Shown here piece by piece: positions 47,501 to 56,984 of a stretch of 64,000 nt of DNA. Numbering within the stretch: position 1 is the stretch's first letter; each line of letters begins with the position of its first letter. The DNA is from Gordius sp. MW1 (taxonomy: Eukaryota > Nematomorpha > Gordioida > Gordea > Gordiidae). The notes beneath the pieces are model-generated. The model was not told the DNA's origin. It was given only the letters and a program-made list of their open reading frames with translations, and did no database searches. A program made the translations under genes and the position numbers. Location of the stretch: assembly GCA_964036665.1 (NCBI GenBank), contig OZ038530.1:4278001-4342000 (forward strand), read 5' to 3'.

Positions 47501-50497
47501 TCCCATTGTAGCCAAGATGCTTACCACATGTTGGGGTAGCTTATCCATCCAGAGGCTTTTTAAAATCTTTTCGTCCATCACATTATTACCTAAACGAGAT
47601 TTTAAGTATCTTACCAATTGGGATGGGGTGCGGTCTCCTAGGAATATCGAAGAGAATAAATTCCTTATCCTTTTTTCATCACTGTCTCCTAGTCTTTTTA
47701 CGATTGCTTCCTTCAGTTTGTCGTAAGGGGTAATTTCAGGAACCGTGAATATGAGGTCTGCCACCTCTTCCGCGACTTCTGGGGGTAGTGATTCGACTAG
47801 GTAGGAATACTTAGTCTTCTGCGAGGATATGTTGCGTGTGTGAAACACGGCTTCTACCTGTGACAACCATATGCGAATATTTTTAGAATGGAATTCAGGA
47901 ATTCTCACATGAACTGCGCTTTCTCTTGGTTCATTAGAGTCTGGAATTGTTGAGTTTGTTTCCATCACGTCTCAGGTCACCAATGTAATGATTGTTAGGT
48001 AGTTGTTTATTTTCTGTATTTTCACACGCGCGATAATAATGCAAATGAAATATTAATAAACAAATATTGATATTAGCGATGAATGTTATTTGAGATATTA
48101 GCGATGAATGTTATTTGAGATATTAGCGATGAATGTTATTTGAGCGATAAGATGATATTTATCATGACGGAAGGAATTGTTCATGGATGGATGATTTTTA
48201 ATCGACAAGTAAAAGTAAAGTGAATTGTCCGTTCGCTACTTTATCTCGCCAATGTCTAAAACGCCACAAATATATTGATTCTATTTAATTAACTTAATAT
48301 TTAATACAACACAATTAGGACATTTTGCGTAGAAATGTCTAAAGAATAACACATTCTGGAATTACGACAAGGGTTTGCAGATTTCAAAATATTACCTGAT
48401 ACTATGTTGAATGCTTTCCATGATTCTAATCTCATGAATAATCCTTTAATCCACCAATATACTAGAGGATATCTGACCAAGTATTAGTTGGAAGTTATTG
48501 TTTATTTACAAACCAAGGAGGCTTGACTACATAATTGAAAATGGTTCATATCAAATTTGGATATATATTGTGACTACTAACATACTAAACCATCTATTTA
48601 TTATATACATATACTAACTCACTAACCTACTAACAATAATTTATGGGCACAATGAATAATGGCCTCCATTCCATGGAAAAATGGAACCTTATGATTACTT
48701 GGAAATGACAGAAGGAGTAGGAATATTTGATGATATATGGCAAAAGGTAAAACTAATGTCAAACCCAAAGGTAAAAACTGCGAATGTTCTTGTTAATTTT
48801 TAAAAAATGTAAATATTCAAGTAGTAAAATATAATTTAAGCTTATTTTTGTATGTTTTCTTAAATAATTGATAACTATCTATATATTAGATTGTACATAA
48901 ATATTAAAAAATACTTAAATACTATAGCATGCAATTTCTGATATTAAGACTTAATATCTTAACCATCATATTTTATCTTACAAATGTATAAAAATTATTT
49001 AAGCATCTTTAAGTCCAGACTTTTAGTCAAATTAACTCATAGTGGCCAATCCCAATTAAATTCCAGCTGATTTACCAATTGAGAACTCTAATATTATGAT
49101 GTTTTGTTAGTTTTTTAGGCTATTTATTTTATATGAATACAAAATTTAATTAGAATAATATTTATAGGAATTTAGCATCCAAACATTTTGGTGTAACTTG
49201 CATATTTTAATGGAATTTTGTTAGTATTTAATAGTGCCTGTTAAATTATTGAAATAATTTAAAATGTTTTATGCCAATCTATTAAATACCTTATGATTTG
49301 CTCTTAATACAATTATTTTTTGCATATTTATATTACCTTAGCCAAAAAATGTAGGCTTAAACTCTTATTTTGTTATTACAAGATATTTTATAAAATATTA
49401 TATATCCCTACTTAAGTTTATTAGTATTTAACATTTCATATTTTAGTCTACATTATGTAATTTTACTATATATGTAAATGCACCAGGAAAATATTTTTTT
49501 AATTTGTAATCAATATATGACTCTTTCATAAACAATACTTTAATTAAAAATTTTTTACACTTTATCAACTTATTGGAAGTTTATTATGTTAATATCACGA
49601 GTTTGTTTTAAATATAGTCTTTATATATTAGTTTTTAATAATTAATTTTTAATTTAATCTTTTTTTTTTTAGAATTTATCAGCGGCAAGAGAGATATTTT
49701 ACTTTTAAGATATTTATACAGTCTCTAGTTTGAAATCGCTTTAGGGGAAATATAATTTATTTTTTGTAAAAACAAAAACAATCCTCAAGTATTCTTTATG
49801 TCTTAGCCTCCCTTAATCTTGCACTGCTCGCTAAGACTAACTCACACCATCCCTCCTGCTCTGCGCCCTCCTTTATTTAAAAAACATGTTGACATAAATG
49901 CACACATGTGTGCTAAAAACGTTTTGTCGAGAATTCACCCCCCCCCCCTCTATCGACTTCCCACTAAAGGGTCCGTTTAATACCTAACAAACCATCTAGC
50001 AAAATATTTAATATTTAATACTAATAGGCAAATAACTGTTTACCAAGCATAACACATAAGGTTTTTTTCCCTAGTCTTTTTAGAGTTTTTTACAAGTTTA
50101 TTAAAAAGCAGCGTGTAAATTATTGCTTAACAGTTTCTTTATTTATAATTAAGTTATTGAGTATAATGTTATAATCATGGTATAGATATATACATATGGG
50201 CTCGAAATTCAACGCTGCTTTTAATAAATTCGTAAAGAACTCTAAAGAGGCTAGGATAAATAAACAACATTCAAATGTAAGTTTTTGTTTATACTCTTTG
50301 AAAAGGCCACATATGCTCACTTAAGTTACCATATAGTCCTGTCCATCTCGCCCTTTTAATAATAACGCATGTGTTGTTACCATGTCTAAGTTTTACAACC
50401 GACAAAGAAATCACCACGGAAATTATAATATCCCCAGCACAATTTGATCCATCAAGAGCATGCTCATTAATCTAATTTATTTGTGCATTTATTTATA

Positions 50498-50549
<52 letters not shown>

Positions 50550-53500
50550 AAAGTTGATTAACTTTAATTAGGAATTAACTTCAATTAGGAGAAAAATTAT
50601 TTATCTTATAAAAGACAAATAACTGTTTACCAAGCATAACACACTTATAAGGTCTAGGGTTTTTCTTTTTTAAATTTATCCTAGCCTCTTTAGAGTTCTT
50701 TACGAATTTATTAAAAGCAGCGTTGAATTTCGAGCCCATATGTATATATCTATAACATAATTATAACATTATATTCTATAACTTAATTACAAAGTAAAGA
50801 AACTGTTAAGTAATGAGAAACTTTAATATAGAAGGAAATACTCTAGAGCTCCCTCGACATCCTTTAGGCCGAAAGCACTGTGGGCTTAAATTCTAGTAAT
50901 CATACTATCCCGCCTAAACTTTGATCTCGCGAGTCGAACTATACTTAATTTGTTCGGACTAATCAGCCTCCCCCCCTCCCCACAGCCCCTTAATTAAACT
51001 TCTTTAGCCATTATTGGTATACGCCTATTGATACTATTATCTCGGCTCACACCCCTCCCACACACAGCAAGCCACGCCGCTCCCAGGGGCTTTAGGCGTC
51101 ATGTAAGTTATCTGCATGTGCATGATACTTTAATTAATCATCGTCATCATACTAATAACCTCTTAAGCATTTTTACCCCTCTTGATGACAAAGCTTATGC
51201 GTCCGAACACATATGCTAGCTATGTGTTTACGTCCAAGTCGGTGCTAGAATTAATCATCGTCTTCATACTAATACTTAATCAAAGCACTTAAAATTACCT
51301 CACTGAGAATTTTACTTTGCAATCAACATATTCGAGGTATTTAAGCTTCCCCTCCCCCCAAATAACTCTCACGACCCAGCTACATCCATAATACCCTGGT
51401 AATTTCTTTCCTTCGGCCTAATCATTATATGTTGGTAATACTTCTTCTCGACAACTATACTTATATGAGCTATGGTTAAAATCCACCTACTTCCAAATCA
51501 ACCCAGATCAATCGCTGCTAAGTATATTTATCCATGCGCTGCTGCTAGCCTCGCTCTTAGAAGTGTTCTGAAAACTATTACTTAACACTTCGTCATACTA
51601 TTGGTAAGCGTTGCTGTATTTATTGGTAACGTCAGGGCCCTATCCTCAGACTTGCTGAATACTACCCACATTTTCTAATTTAATCTACAACGCATTATTT
51701 CAAAATATATAACACTTAAGAAAGGGTTTAACTCATCCGTCCATAATCTATTCCTCAACCTCGTCCACTATCTTAACCGCTAATGAAGATCAAAATAGCC
51801 TCAATAAATATCAATTCCCTTATGATACAAGGCCAACAACAGATGATGTTAACATTCGCAAGAAATCATAAACTCGACATCTTATGCCTACAACAGACGC
51901 GGATTCCTCATTCTAGAATCGACAGCAACTCTGAGTACACCCTTTACCACGTGGGTTTTACAGACAATTCAGCCACAGGGGTTTCAACATTTATAAGTAA
52001 ACGTCTTTCCGTTCTGAGTATCGACTGGGTAAATGAAAGAATTCTTATAATTAATCTAACAATAGGGATACGTGTGGTGTCGATAAACGTTTATGCCCCT
52101 ACATCTTCCTACAAAACTAAGGTTATTAACGAATTTTTCAGTCTTCTCTCTGACAAAATCAAAAAATTAAGCTGCAAGTCGGTGCCAATTATAATCGGTG
52201 ACTTGAATTCATCCGTCGGGCGCACTGACCGTGACAACCCTAATTTAATAGGCCCTAACACCTTAGGCTCCAACAACAAAAACGGTATTATTCTAAAAAA
52301 ATGGTGCAATACGGGAAATTGGCGAATTACTTCAACATTCTCAGATCTTCTCGGCTGGCCACCTTCCGGAAAAAAAACAACTTGCAATCAAGCCAAATAG
52401 ACCATCTGATCTGTAGGTCAAGACATTTAAAAATCGTCAGAAACTTTCATATAATTTTGGACCCCCTCACTGATGACGCTGACCATTGTGCAATAGCCGC
52501 TGAACTAGTGTTGAAAGCAGCTACCCTACGGGTTCCTTCGACACGCAAATCCCAGAAAATAAGGCCCCAAGGTCTGTCCCAAACCACTGAATTTAGGGAC
52601 CGCCTACACCTAAAAATCGAAAACAACAACCTTTCCGACCTGTCGATAAACGATCACAGCATTAAAATATAAGAAATTTTTACAATTCCCTTGAAGGACC
52701 AGAGTCGAATTAGAACAAAGACATGGTTTTCAGAAAAAACACTTGGGCTCCTCAATACAAAATCTAACATCTACTTTGATAGTGATGAGTTTCCTTTCAA
52801 AAACGCATGCTTATCCGCTCTCAGCAAGCGTATTAAATCCAGCATCAGACAAGACAAAATTGCGTTTATTAACGCAAAAACCACAGAGGCGGAAACCAGC
52901 TATTTACCATCCTAGACAGCCTTAACTATAACACATTCTCCAAACGAGCCTACAACAGCATAAACACAGTTGGCGGCTCCAACGACTCCTTGGCCCAAAC
53001 CAAAGCTTGGGAAGATCATTTCCGATTAATCTTGTCGCCCCAGCCCTTATTCCCTGTAGTGGATATATACAAAGGATTTATCGTAAACTTTAAAGGCCTA
53101 CCACCCCTCCACATCGATACGGATCCCCCCTCTTCATTCGAAATTGACAGAGCTATCAAGTCACTCAAATCCCACAAAGCGGCCGACCCGTCAGGTCTAA
53201 CCTCAGAAGCACTCAAAGTCGACTCTCATATCTCTAGCTCTCTTTTGCGCCACTTGTTTCGGAAAGTTTGGACGAAAGAGATTATACCGGACTCCTGGAC
53301 AATAGGTCACTTGATCAAACTTTTCAAAAAAGGAGATCCATCCAATCCCAACAACTACCGGGGCGTGACTATCATTAACCTGGAATCAAAAATATTCATC
53401 AAGGTTATATACAATCGAATTTACAGCGAGGTGGATGAAATAATTAAAAACAATCAAACAGGGTTTAGGGAGTGCCGTACGACGACAGAGCACATAATAA

Positions 53501-56004
53501 CATTAAGGCACATAATGGATATCTCACGGACAAGCGGTGCCCCCCTGGTTCTTGTTTTTTTAGACATCGCTAAAGCTTTTGACTCGCTGTGCCATCTATA
53601 CATTTGGGAAGCGCTATGCCTATTAGGCTTGCCTAAGAAAATAACTCTCATGATCTTTCTACTCTATGACATGAAACTAGTTATATCCTACCTCCACCAT
53701 AAATCGGAGCCCATACCAGTAACATCGGGTGTCAGGCAAGGTTGCCCGCTGTCCCCTCTCCTCCTTATAATTGCGATGGATCTAATAATGAAGAGATCCA
53801 CACTTCCGACCGATGGTATCAAACTAAATGGCACTATTCTATCATCACTGCTGTTCGCAGACGACATATGTCTAGTGGCCCCTTCTATTTCCAAAGCACA
53901 ACTTATGTTAGACAGGTTCAGCATCCAAGCCAAGCAAGCAGGACTGTTTATAAACCCCGAGAAATGCTCAATGATTCGTATAAACGATTCTTCGAACTCT
54001 ACTCTGCTAGTCAACAAAAACGTAATAAATGCATCTGAAAAAGTCCGTTATTTGGGAGTGGACCTTACTCCAGATACCTACGCCGAAGCTGATGTCGAAT
54101 CGAAGATCCGTCGGACCATGGTCAAATTCTACTCATGCTTAGCGATTTGGCGCTCACGTCAACTGACGCTCCATAAACGTCTGAGGATTTTCAAAGTGGC
54201 TATCCAACCAATTCTCTTATACGGTTGCGAATCTTGGTCACTGAAGGCTCCCAGCTTAAAGAAACTACAAGTCAGTCTCAATAAAATGCTACGTATCGTT
54301 TGCCGGATATTTTACCCGACGAGAATAACCAACGAGGATCTATGGGTGCGCTGCAAAATCGGTCCAATTAAAAACATTCTACTGGCGAGGAAATGGGGCT
54401 TTCTGGCTCATCAAGTACGAAGGAAGGGAACCAACTATTGTCTGTCTTCCCTGTTCTGGCGTCCACCCATGCTAAAAGGTCGCAAATGCAATGGCAGCTG
54501 GCTCTACAAGGTGTTCCGCGATGTCCAAACACTAGGCCATGATTGGAATTCATTGCTGACCATCATGCAAGACAGGAAACTTTGGAAAGACTTCTCAATG
54601 AACCATTTATTGCGGCTCTCTCATTAAGGATCTTCACACGGATTATTCATTTACGACATTATCATTATAGCTTTACATTACTCTCAGGTCAATAGGTATT
54701 ACATATTTACATGTCATAATTACATTGCATATTAATCATTTTATTACAGCATACTCACACACGTTATCACTAACGTGGCCTGATGCGCCATTTGGCGTTA
54801 GAAGGGGCTCAATCTTAGATTGCACTAACTAAGCTCTTGGGCGTCTTCGCGGCAAACATACATACATACATATAATTCAAAACATTTTTACGGATTTAAA
54901 ATTGATCAATTATTAATTAATATGAGAATAATAATAAAAAAGGAAACTGCAAATAACAAAATGTAACTTGTTTTACCCAGTCGGCTGTTTTTAGGATGTT
55001 GAAAATCGTTGTGATAATAACAATTCTGAGGCACTAATTTCCTACTAACCAATACAGCATTATCCGGATCTTTCGTGCCCAATTGAAAGACTAATTTAGA
55101 CGCTTCTATCATAGGATTAGTTCTAAAAACTATGTCATCTTCAAGGTAGGTTGTATTTGAAATGGAATTAAAATCATTTGAGGCCTCATCCACAGTCTCA
55201 TCTATTAGTTGATATAATATAAATATTAAAACAAATTGTAAGTCTGCAAATACGAGATTTTACAGCCCAAACCCCCGGCCTGCAGAAAAAGGCTATTCTC
55301 GATCTGTTGTTGAAATATAATAGATTCCCGAAAAAAATTTAACATTCCCTATATTTTATTAGTCAAAATTTTAAATCACATTTGATAATAGAATGTAAAA
55401 ATAATGACATTGGCTGACAATTTGGTCCGTTATTTATAAATCTTGGGTTTAAACTTAAATGCGTTAGCCGAAGCAACTCTATACATTAAAAATAACAAAT
55501 TATGTTCAAATTAATCAGCCCTAATTTCTATTTTTAGTAAACCATGTCATCGGATACATTGTTTCTGTACAAGTCTCTAAATGTATCAAGGGGGAGAGGG
55601 GAGGGGGGAGAGAGATTTTTGAATCTTGTTGCATCAACATGGTAGTATAAGGTAACGAGAAATTAATAAAAAAAAAATGCTTAGAATAGTGTTGTCAACC
55701 GCTATGAATTAACCTTTTTACATTATATTGGGTATACAGACCTCTAACCGCGATCATAAAATCAAAAGTAAATGTTTAAAAATGTACCCGATTCATTTAG
55801 TTGACCGTTCTCTTTGATTACAAAGTCGTATGTTTGAAGTTTGGTATTCCAATATCTGTGACACCTTAAGAAAAGGCGATCCACTATTTCTTCTGCAAAG
55901 ACGATGTCTGCACCATAATCCAAGGCCAAAAGTCTGGATGGCAATGTGCCAAACCGAACCATGGGAGCAAGGATAAGTTTCTGATCAAAAAAATTCTCCC
56001 CCAT
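38376..56004 (-). CDS. DUS2: tRNA-dihydrouridine(20) synthase, DUS2 family, nine exons
   Basis: FMN-dependent enzyme that reduces uridine 20 in the tRNA D-loop using NAD(P)H. Nine exons: 56004-55788, 55201-55046, 40244-40080, 39801-39541, 39480-39377, 39310-39189, 39148-39078, 38989-38692, 38538-38376. All junctions are GT-AG and the sum is 1557 nt, 518 residues plus TGA (human DUS2 is about 490). Visible family motifs: [20 protein letters not shown] near the start (FMN barrel), [12 protein letters not shown] with catalytic-type Cys141, SCKIRVLP (185-191), VHGR (213-216), VIANGG (244-249), NTKYCLQQM, and a C-terminal dsRNA-binding domain of about 417-487. The dsRBD is characteristic of animal DUS2. 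Intron 2 is 14.8 kb and full of mobile DNA; other introns are 40-586 nt. The last two exon joins are the least certain. The gene looks intact. Confidence 0.9.
38692..38989 (-). CDS. DUS2: DUS2 exon 8 (linker and dsRBD)
   Basis: Encodes [10 protein letters not shown] (linker motif) and the first two thirds of the dsRNA-binding domain: [18 protein letters not shown], then [15 protein letters not shown]. Acceptor AATTAG|TT keeps the frame; donor AGATG|GTAAGA. Confidence 0.85.
39078..39148 (-). CDS. DUS2: DUS2 exon 7
   Basis: Encodes [20 protein letters not shown]. Preceded by a 40-nt intron ending ATTATTAG. Donor TTTAG|GTGAGT. Confidence 0.8.
39189..39310 (-). CDS. DUS2: DUS2 exon 6
   Basis: Encodes [19 protein letters not shown], the helical domain motif. 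Acceptor TTTTAG|GCG, donor ATATG|GTAAAA. Confidence 0.92.
39377..39480 (-). CDS. DUS2: DUS2 exon 5
   Basis: Encodes [17 protein letters not shown] and the following helix to NYIKY. Preceded by a 60-nt intron; donor TAT|GTAAAT in phase 0. Confidence 0.92.
39541..39801 (-). CDS. DUS2: DUS2 exon 4
   Basis: Encodes [30 protein letters not shown] and SVIANGGSN, the FMN phosphate and substrate-binding segments. Acceptor ATTTAG|GC, donor TGTG|GTAATA. Confidence 0.93.
40080..40244 (-). CDS. DUS2: DUS2 exon 3 (catalytic loop)
   Basis: Acceptor GAAACAG|AGCG after a 14.8-kb intron. Encodes [15 protein letters not shown], with the cysteine that acts as general acid in the family, then SALLKS. Donor AAAAG|GTTTGT. 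Confidence 0.92.
40245..41606. other. DUS2 intron 2, left part; unassigned
   Basis: No confident gene. A plus-strand open frame of 80 codons (40401-40643) has no recognisable homology. 41415-41495 is the end of a DNA-transposon-like repeat (reverse complement TTGTAGTGGCGAAGCTAG). After it, a TTTAAACAG|ATGCTGTGG junction is followed by a coding-like acidic stretch, [20 protein letters not shown], which ends where the Gypsy arm begins. Confidence 0.5.
41608..43881 (+). pseudogene. Gypsy pol (PR tail, RT, RNase H, IN part), broken
   Basis: In one frame from the protease tail ([16 protein letters not shown]) there is a TGA at 41944-41946, then 629 open codons from 41992. RT motifs: [44 protein letters not shown] and the catalytic YIDD at residues 161-164. 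RNase H: LTTDAS and YTDHKPL. Integrase: HISHPG/CERCQRC zinc site and [15 protein letters not shown] with the first catalytic Asp. The frame then breaks at an A7 run (43819-43825). The element is not intact as it stands. Confidence 0.9.
43793..44396 (+). pseudogene. Gypsy integrase, downstream frame of the left arm
   Basis: Continues the integrase in another frame: [20 protein letters not shown] (second catalytic Asp), then [18 protein letters not shown] (catalytic Glu) and a C-terminal [12 protein letters not shown]. At that point family homology stops. Relative to the right arm it has a 3-bp deletion (SNLCCTH versus SNLLGCTH). Confidence 0.88.
44381..45769 (-). pseudogene. UPF3: Captured UPF3 fragment between Gypsy arms
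   Basis: UPF3 bridges UPF2 and the exon junction complex in nonsense-mediated mRNA decay. One minus-strand frame of 463 codons starts mid-domain with [39 protein letters not shown] and PYQKIP (end of the UPF3 RNP-type UPF2-binding domain). It continues through the charged helical segment ([19 protein letters not shown]) and ends with [13 protein letters not shown], the exon-junction-binding motif near the family C-terminus, then a TAA. The frame is broken by a single UAG (45095-45097) about midway. The N-terminal half is absent and there is no visible intron, although animal UPF3 genes usually have several here. This suggests an RNA-derived copy; a genomic exon truncated by rearrangement is the alternative. 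Confidence 0.85.
45759..46635 (-). pseudogene. Gypsy integrase, right arm, frameshifted
   Basis: Integrase from the zinc site (CERCQRC) through the core, split into two frames at the same A7 run as the left arm (46352-46358). Frame one ends CATYHYHR; frame two has [18 protein letters not shown] and [12 protein letters not shown]. The last residues ([12 protein letters not shown]) read through the arm-UPF3 joint. Confidence 0.88.
45770..46995 (-). mobile_element. Ty3/Gypsy, right (inverted) arm with internal deletion
   Basis: Reverse complement of the left arm, starting at the base next to the UPF3 homology. RT and RNase H are missing: at about 46762 the sequence passes from the protease tail straight to the linker before the integrase, corresponding to loss of 41841-43407 in left-arm coordinates. 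Short CA identity at the joint suggests microhomology repair. Confidence 0.88.
46707..47099 (-). pseudogene. Gypsy protease with deletion fusion
   Basis: Encodes [14 protein letters not shown], an intact retropepsin D-T-G motif, and [16 protein letters not shown]. At residue ~114 it fuses across the deletion to the pre-integrase linker ([10 protein letters not shown]) and stops. It lies downstream of gag with a small gap in the usual Gypsy order. The fusion peptide is a by-product of the deletion. Confidence 0.85.
47123..47968 (-). CDS. Gypsy gag polyprotein
   Basis: A 281-codon open frame. The capsid-like domain of about residues 20-190 contains [31 protein letters not shown] and [10 protein letters not shown], characteristic of Gypsy gag in invertebrates (Mag-like). 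A low-complexity Asn/Pro/Ile linker is followed by an Arg/Ser-rich patch and a zinc-knuckle-like [18 protein letters not shown] near the C-terminus. It sits just inside the LTR and upstream of the protease. It has no counterpart in the left arm, so the inverted duplication did not include it. Confidence 0.85.
   Translation of the reverse strand: MMETNSTIPDSNEPRESAVHVRIPEFHSKNIRIWLSQVEAVFHTRNISSQKTKYSYLVESLPPEVAEEVADLIFTVPEITPYDKLKEAIVKRLGDSDEKRIRNLFSSIFLGDRTPSQLVRYLKSRLGNNVMDEKILKSLWMDKLPQHVVSILATMGDDQSLDRIAEVADRIHETFRVSSLASVATPYNLTPNNPTPNIPIPNTQTNEMQELIKAVSQLELRVNQLTGNPNDSRTTWRRSGRSRSSSRQRPTDTCWYHYKFGKEARKCMQPCNFNTNSQQKN
47984..48268 (-). repeat. Putative 5' LTR of the Gypsy element
   Basis: On the minus strand the segment begins TGTGGCGTTTTAGAC, ends AATCATTACA, and is followed by TTGGTGACCTGAGACG, a typical primer-binding-site context. 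Within it a 25-bp unit, GATATTAGCGATGAATGTTA-type, is repeated three times (48071-48143). No second LTR is present to verify the limits. Confidence 0.55.
48330..48780 (+). pseudogene. Coding-like fragments of unknown origin
   Basis: Two plus-strand stretches have protein-like composition within AT-rich intron: [20 protein letters not shown] followed by [12 protein letters not shown] (48360-48486) up to a TAG, and [20 protein letters not shown] (about 48675-48745), the latter followed by AAAAG|GTAAAAC. I do not recognise a family. They may be exon relics of a host gene copy or of a transposon. Confidence 0.3.
48781..50029. other. AT-rich intronic DNA, nothing recognised
   Basis: Long A/T runs, a C-run at about 49939-49948, and no coding or element termini seen. 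Confidence 0.6.
50030..50820. repeat. Paired direct and inverted repeat unit around a 50-G run
   Basis: GGCAAATAACTGTTTACCAAG occurs at 50033 and, as direct copy, at 50625. 50073-50112 is inverted at 50211-50253 (AGTTCTTTACGAATTTATTA type). The latter is inverted again at 50684-50730, and ATGGGCTCGAAATTCAACG (50196) pairs with its complement at 50720. The arrangement resembles a palindromic non-autonomous DNA element and a partial second copy in reverse. Confidence 0.65.
50498..50547 (+). repeat. Uninterrupted run of 50 G
   Basis: Fifty consecutive G residues, flanked by TTTATA and CCAAAG. It is intronic relative to DUS2, appearing as C on the transcribed mRNA sense strand. Exact length is likely to be a sequencing or assembly approximation. 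Confidence 0.85.
50850..51782 (+). mobile_element. Probable 5' region of the RTE-like LINE
   Basis: Base composition rises in C and G compared with surrounding intron, and the segment leads directly into the endonuclease ORF. No ORF1 is recognised; stops occur in all frames. The 5' limit is uncertain. Confidence 0.4.
51783..52900 (+). pseudogene. LINE apurinic-type endonuclease, frameshifted
   Basis: Encodes an APE-type endonuclease: [10 protein letters not shown] (first motif), [11 protein letters not shown] (catalytic Glu replaced by Gln in the usual QET motif), [11 protein letters not shown], and [14 protein letters not shown]. The frame shifts near 52300-52390 into [13 protein letters not shown] and [13 protein letters not shown] (the SDH-type end motif). 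A further stop lies near 52671 and another shift near 52915. As written it cannot encode one protein. Confidence 0.8.
52990..54627 (+). CDS. LINE reverse transcriptase (RTE-like)
   Basis: A 545-codon open frame. RT motifs in order: [77 protein letters not shown] and the catalytic FADDICLVA at about residue 290. The C-terminal region [12 protein letters not shown]...[10 protein letters not shown]...[15 protein letters not shown] is typical of RTE-related LINEs. It is preceded by the frameshifted endonuclease, so the element is not functional as assembled. It lies antisense in DUS2 intron 2, ending 160 bp from exon 2. Confidence 0.88.
   Translation: MAQTKAWEDHFRLILSPQPLFPVVDIYKGFIVNFKGLPPLHIDTDPPSSFEIDRAIKSLKSHKAADPSGLTSEALKVDSHISSSLLRHLFRKVWTKEIIPDSWTIGHLIKLFKKGDPSNPNNYRGVTIINLESKIFIKVIYNRIYSEVDEIIKNNQTGFRECRTTTEHIITLRHIMDISRTSGAPLVLVFLDIAKAFDSLCHLYIWEALCLLGLPKKITLMIFLLYDMKLVISYLHHKSEPIPVTSGVRQGCPLSPLLLIIAMDLIMKRSTLPTDGIKLNGTILSSLLFADDICLVAPSISKAQLMLDRFSIQAKQAGLFINPEKCSMIRINDSSNSTLLVNKNVINASEKVRYLGVDLTPDTYAEADVESKIRRTMVKFYSCLAIWRSRQLTLHKRLRIFKVAIQPILLYGCESWSLKAPSLKKLQVSLNKMLRIVCRIFYPTRITNEDLWVRCKIGPIKNILLARKWGFLAHQVRRKGTNYCLSSLFWRPPMLKGRKCNGSWLYKVFRDVQTLGHDWNSLLTIMQDRKLWKDFSMNHLLRLSH
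54628..54886 (+). mobile_element. LINE 3' UTR with (CATA)n tail
   Basis: A 230-bp 3' segment with CGTTAGAAGGGGCTC and CTTGGGCGTCTTCGCGG, ending in CATACATACATACATATA. Simple-repeat 3' tails are usual for RTE-type LINEs rather than poly(A). Confidence 0.75.
55046..55201 (-). CDS. DUS2: DUS2 exon 2
   Basis: Acceptor CTAATAG|ATGAG. Encodes DDIVFRTNP...[17 protein letters not shown], matching the family segment before the catalytic loop. Donor GGTTA|GTAGGA was chosen because it gives the exact family spacing (17 residues) between QLGT and AGID when joined to exon 3. Confidence 0.85.
55202..55787. other. DUS2 intron 1
   Basis: A 586-bp AT-rich intron, GT to AG on the minus strand. It contains a short purine-rich tract GGGGAGAGGGGAGGGGGGAG (about 55590). 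No other feature. Confidence 0.8.
55788..56004 (-). CDS. DUS2: DUS2 exon 1
   Basis: Start ATG at 56004. It encodes the N-terminal TIM-barrel strand [20 protein letters not shown] and [10 protein letters not shown]. Donor G|GTACAT; one nucleotide carries over. Confidence 0.9.
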
Positions 56005-56984
56005 TTTATCTAGTGTTATTGTGAAAGATAATGATAAAATTATTGTTGCTTTTAAAATAATGCGCTATAATTACCGCTAAAGCCATGCACTAGTCCCCCA
56101 AAGCCCGACAAGGGCTGGGGAAAAAATAAAATAATTGAGCTTCGGGCCTTAGATCGGGGTTCCTAGCGTATACATTATATAACTTCTAAACCCGCTCCTC
56201 CTTCCTATCTATGATCATTATTTGATTAGTATTGTAAATTTTATTATCACTTTTGAATATAAATATGTAGTAGATATTAGAACTTTAATAAATAAGATAA
56301 ATAATTCAGGCAGCTTATTTATTTTATCTGTTAAATCTTTTATAATATAAGTTAAATTATTAGGGTAAAAAAACTTAATTAAATAATACCAAGTATAGAT
56401 GCCGGGGTGTCCCGAAAACGGATCGGGTCCTGCCTAAAATATATTTGAAATTATTTTAAATTAGGTGGGGCTGATTTTATAAAGTATGGGGTCAGGTCAA
56501 AATTTATGAGTCATTCGTTTTTTCGTTGGGTTGAACTCGGATTGTAAAAATATAATTACTTACGTGTCAAGTTGGATTGAAAAAAATTGACTTTGCAAGC
56601 CTCTAGCTAACTTATCCTTTGTCAATTATGCAATCAATTACATTAGCTATTTATAAATTAAATTAATATAAAAAAATCGTGCCGGGCCCAACCAAAAACA
56701 TTAAAACATATCGCGTAGGGTTTAGGGCCGATGAAACTCCATTAAAAGCTTTAGCTGTCGCTATTTATACTATTAAATAAAAAAATAAACATTTTAATAT
56801 ATGAATTTCATCATAAAACTTGAAATATTTCTAAACGTTTTCCTATGTGTCGCTTATTAAAGAGGATAATTTGTCCAAACGCTCCCGGTAGACAAAACCT
56901 TGTAAAATAAGGTTTTATTAATCCATATAATATATTTTAATAGTTAAAAGTTGTTTGTATGGATAAATGCAGAGGTAAAAAAGA
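56005..56984. other. Region upstream of DUS2, degenerate repeat-like
   Basis: Should contain the DUS2 promoter, but I cannot define one; no clear TATA element or initiator. 56100-56170 and 56395-56740 hold GC-richer blocks (CGGGCC and GTGCCGGGCCCAACC) resembling subterminal sequences of a decayed GGCCCG hAT element like the one at 36510. Confidence 0.4.

Noticed and set aside
51028..51219. 63-codon frame upstream of the LINE endonuclease as ORF1
   Set aside because: Short, His/Leu-rich, with no coiled coil, zinc knuckle or RNA-binding motif; more likely untranslated leader.
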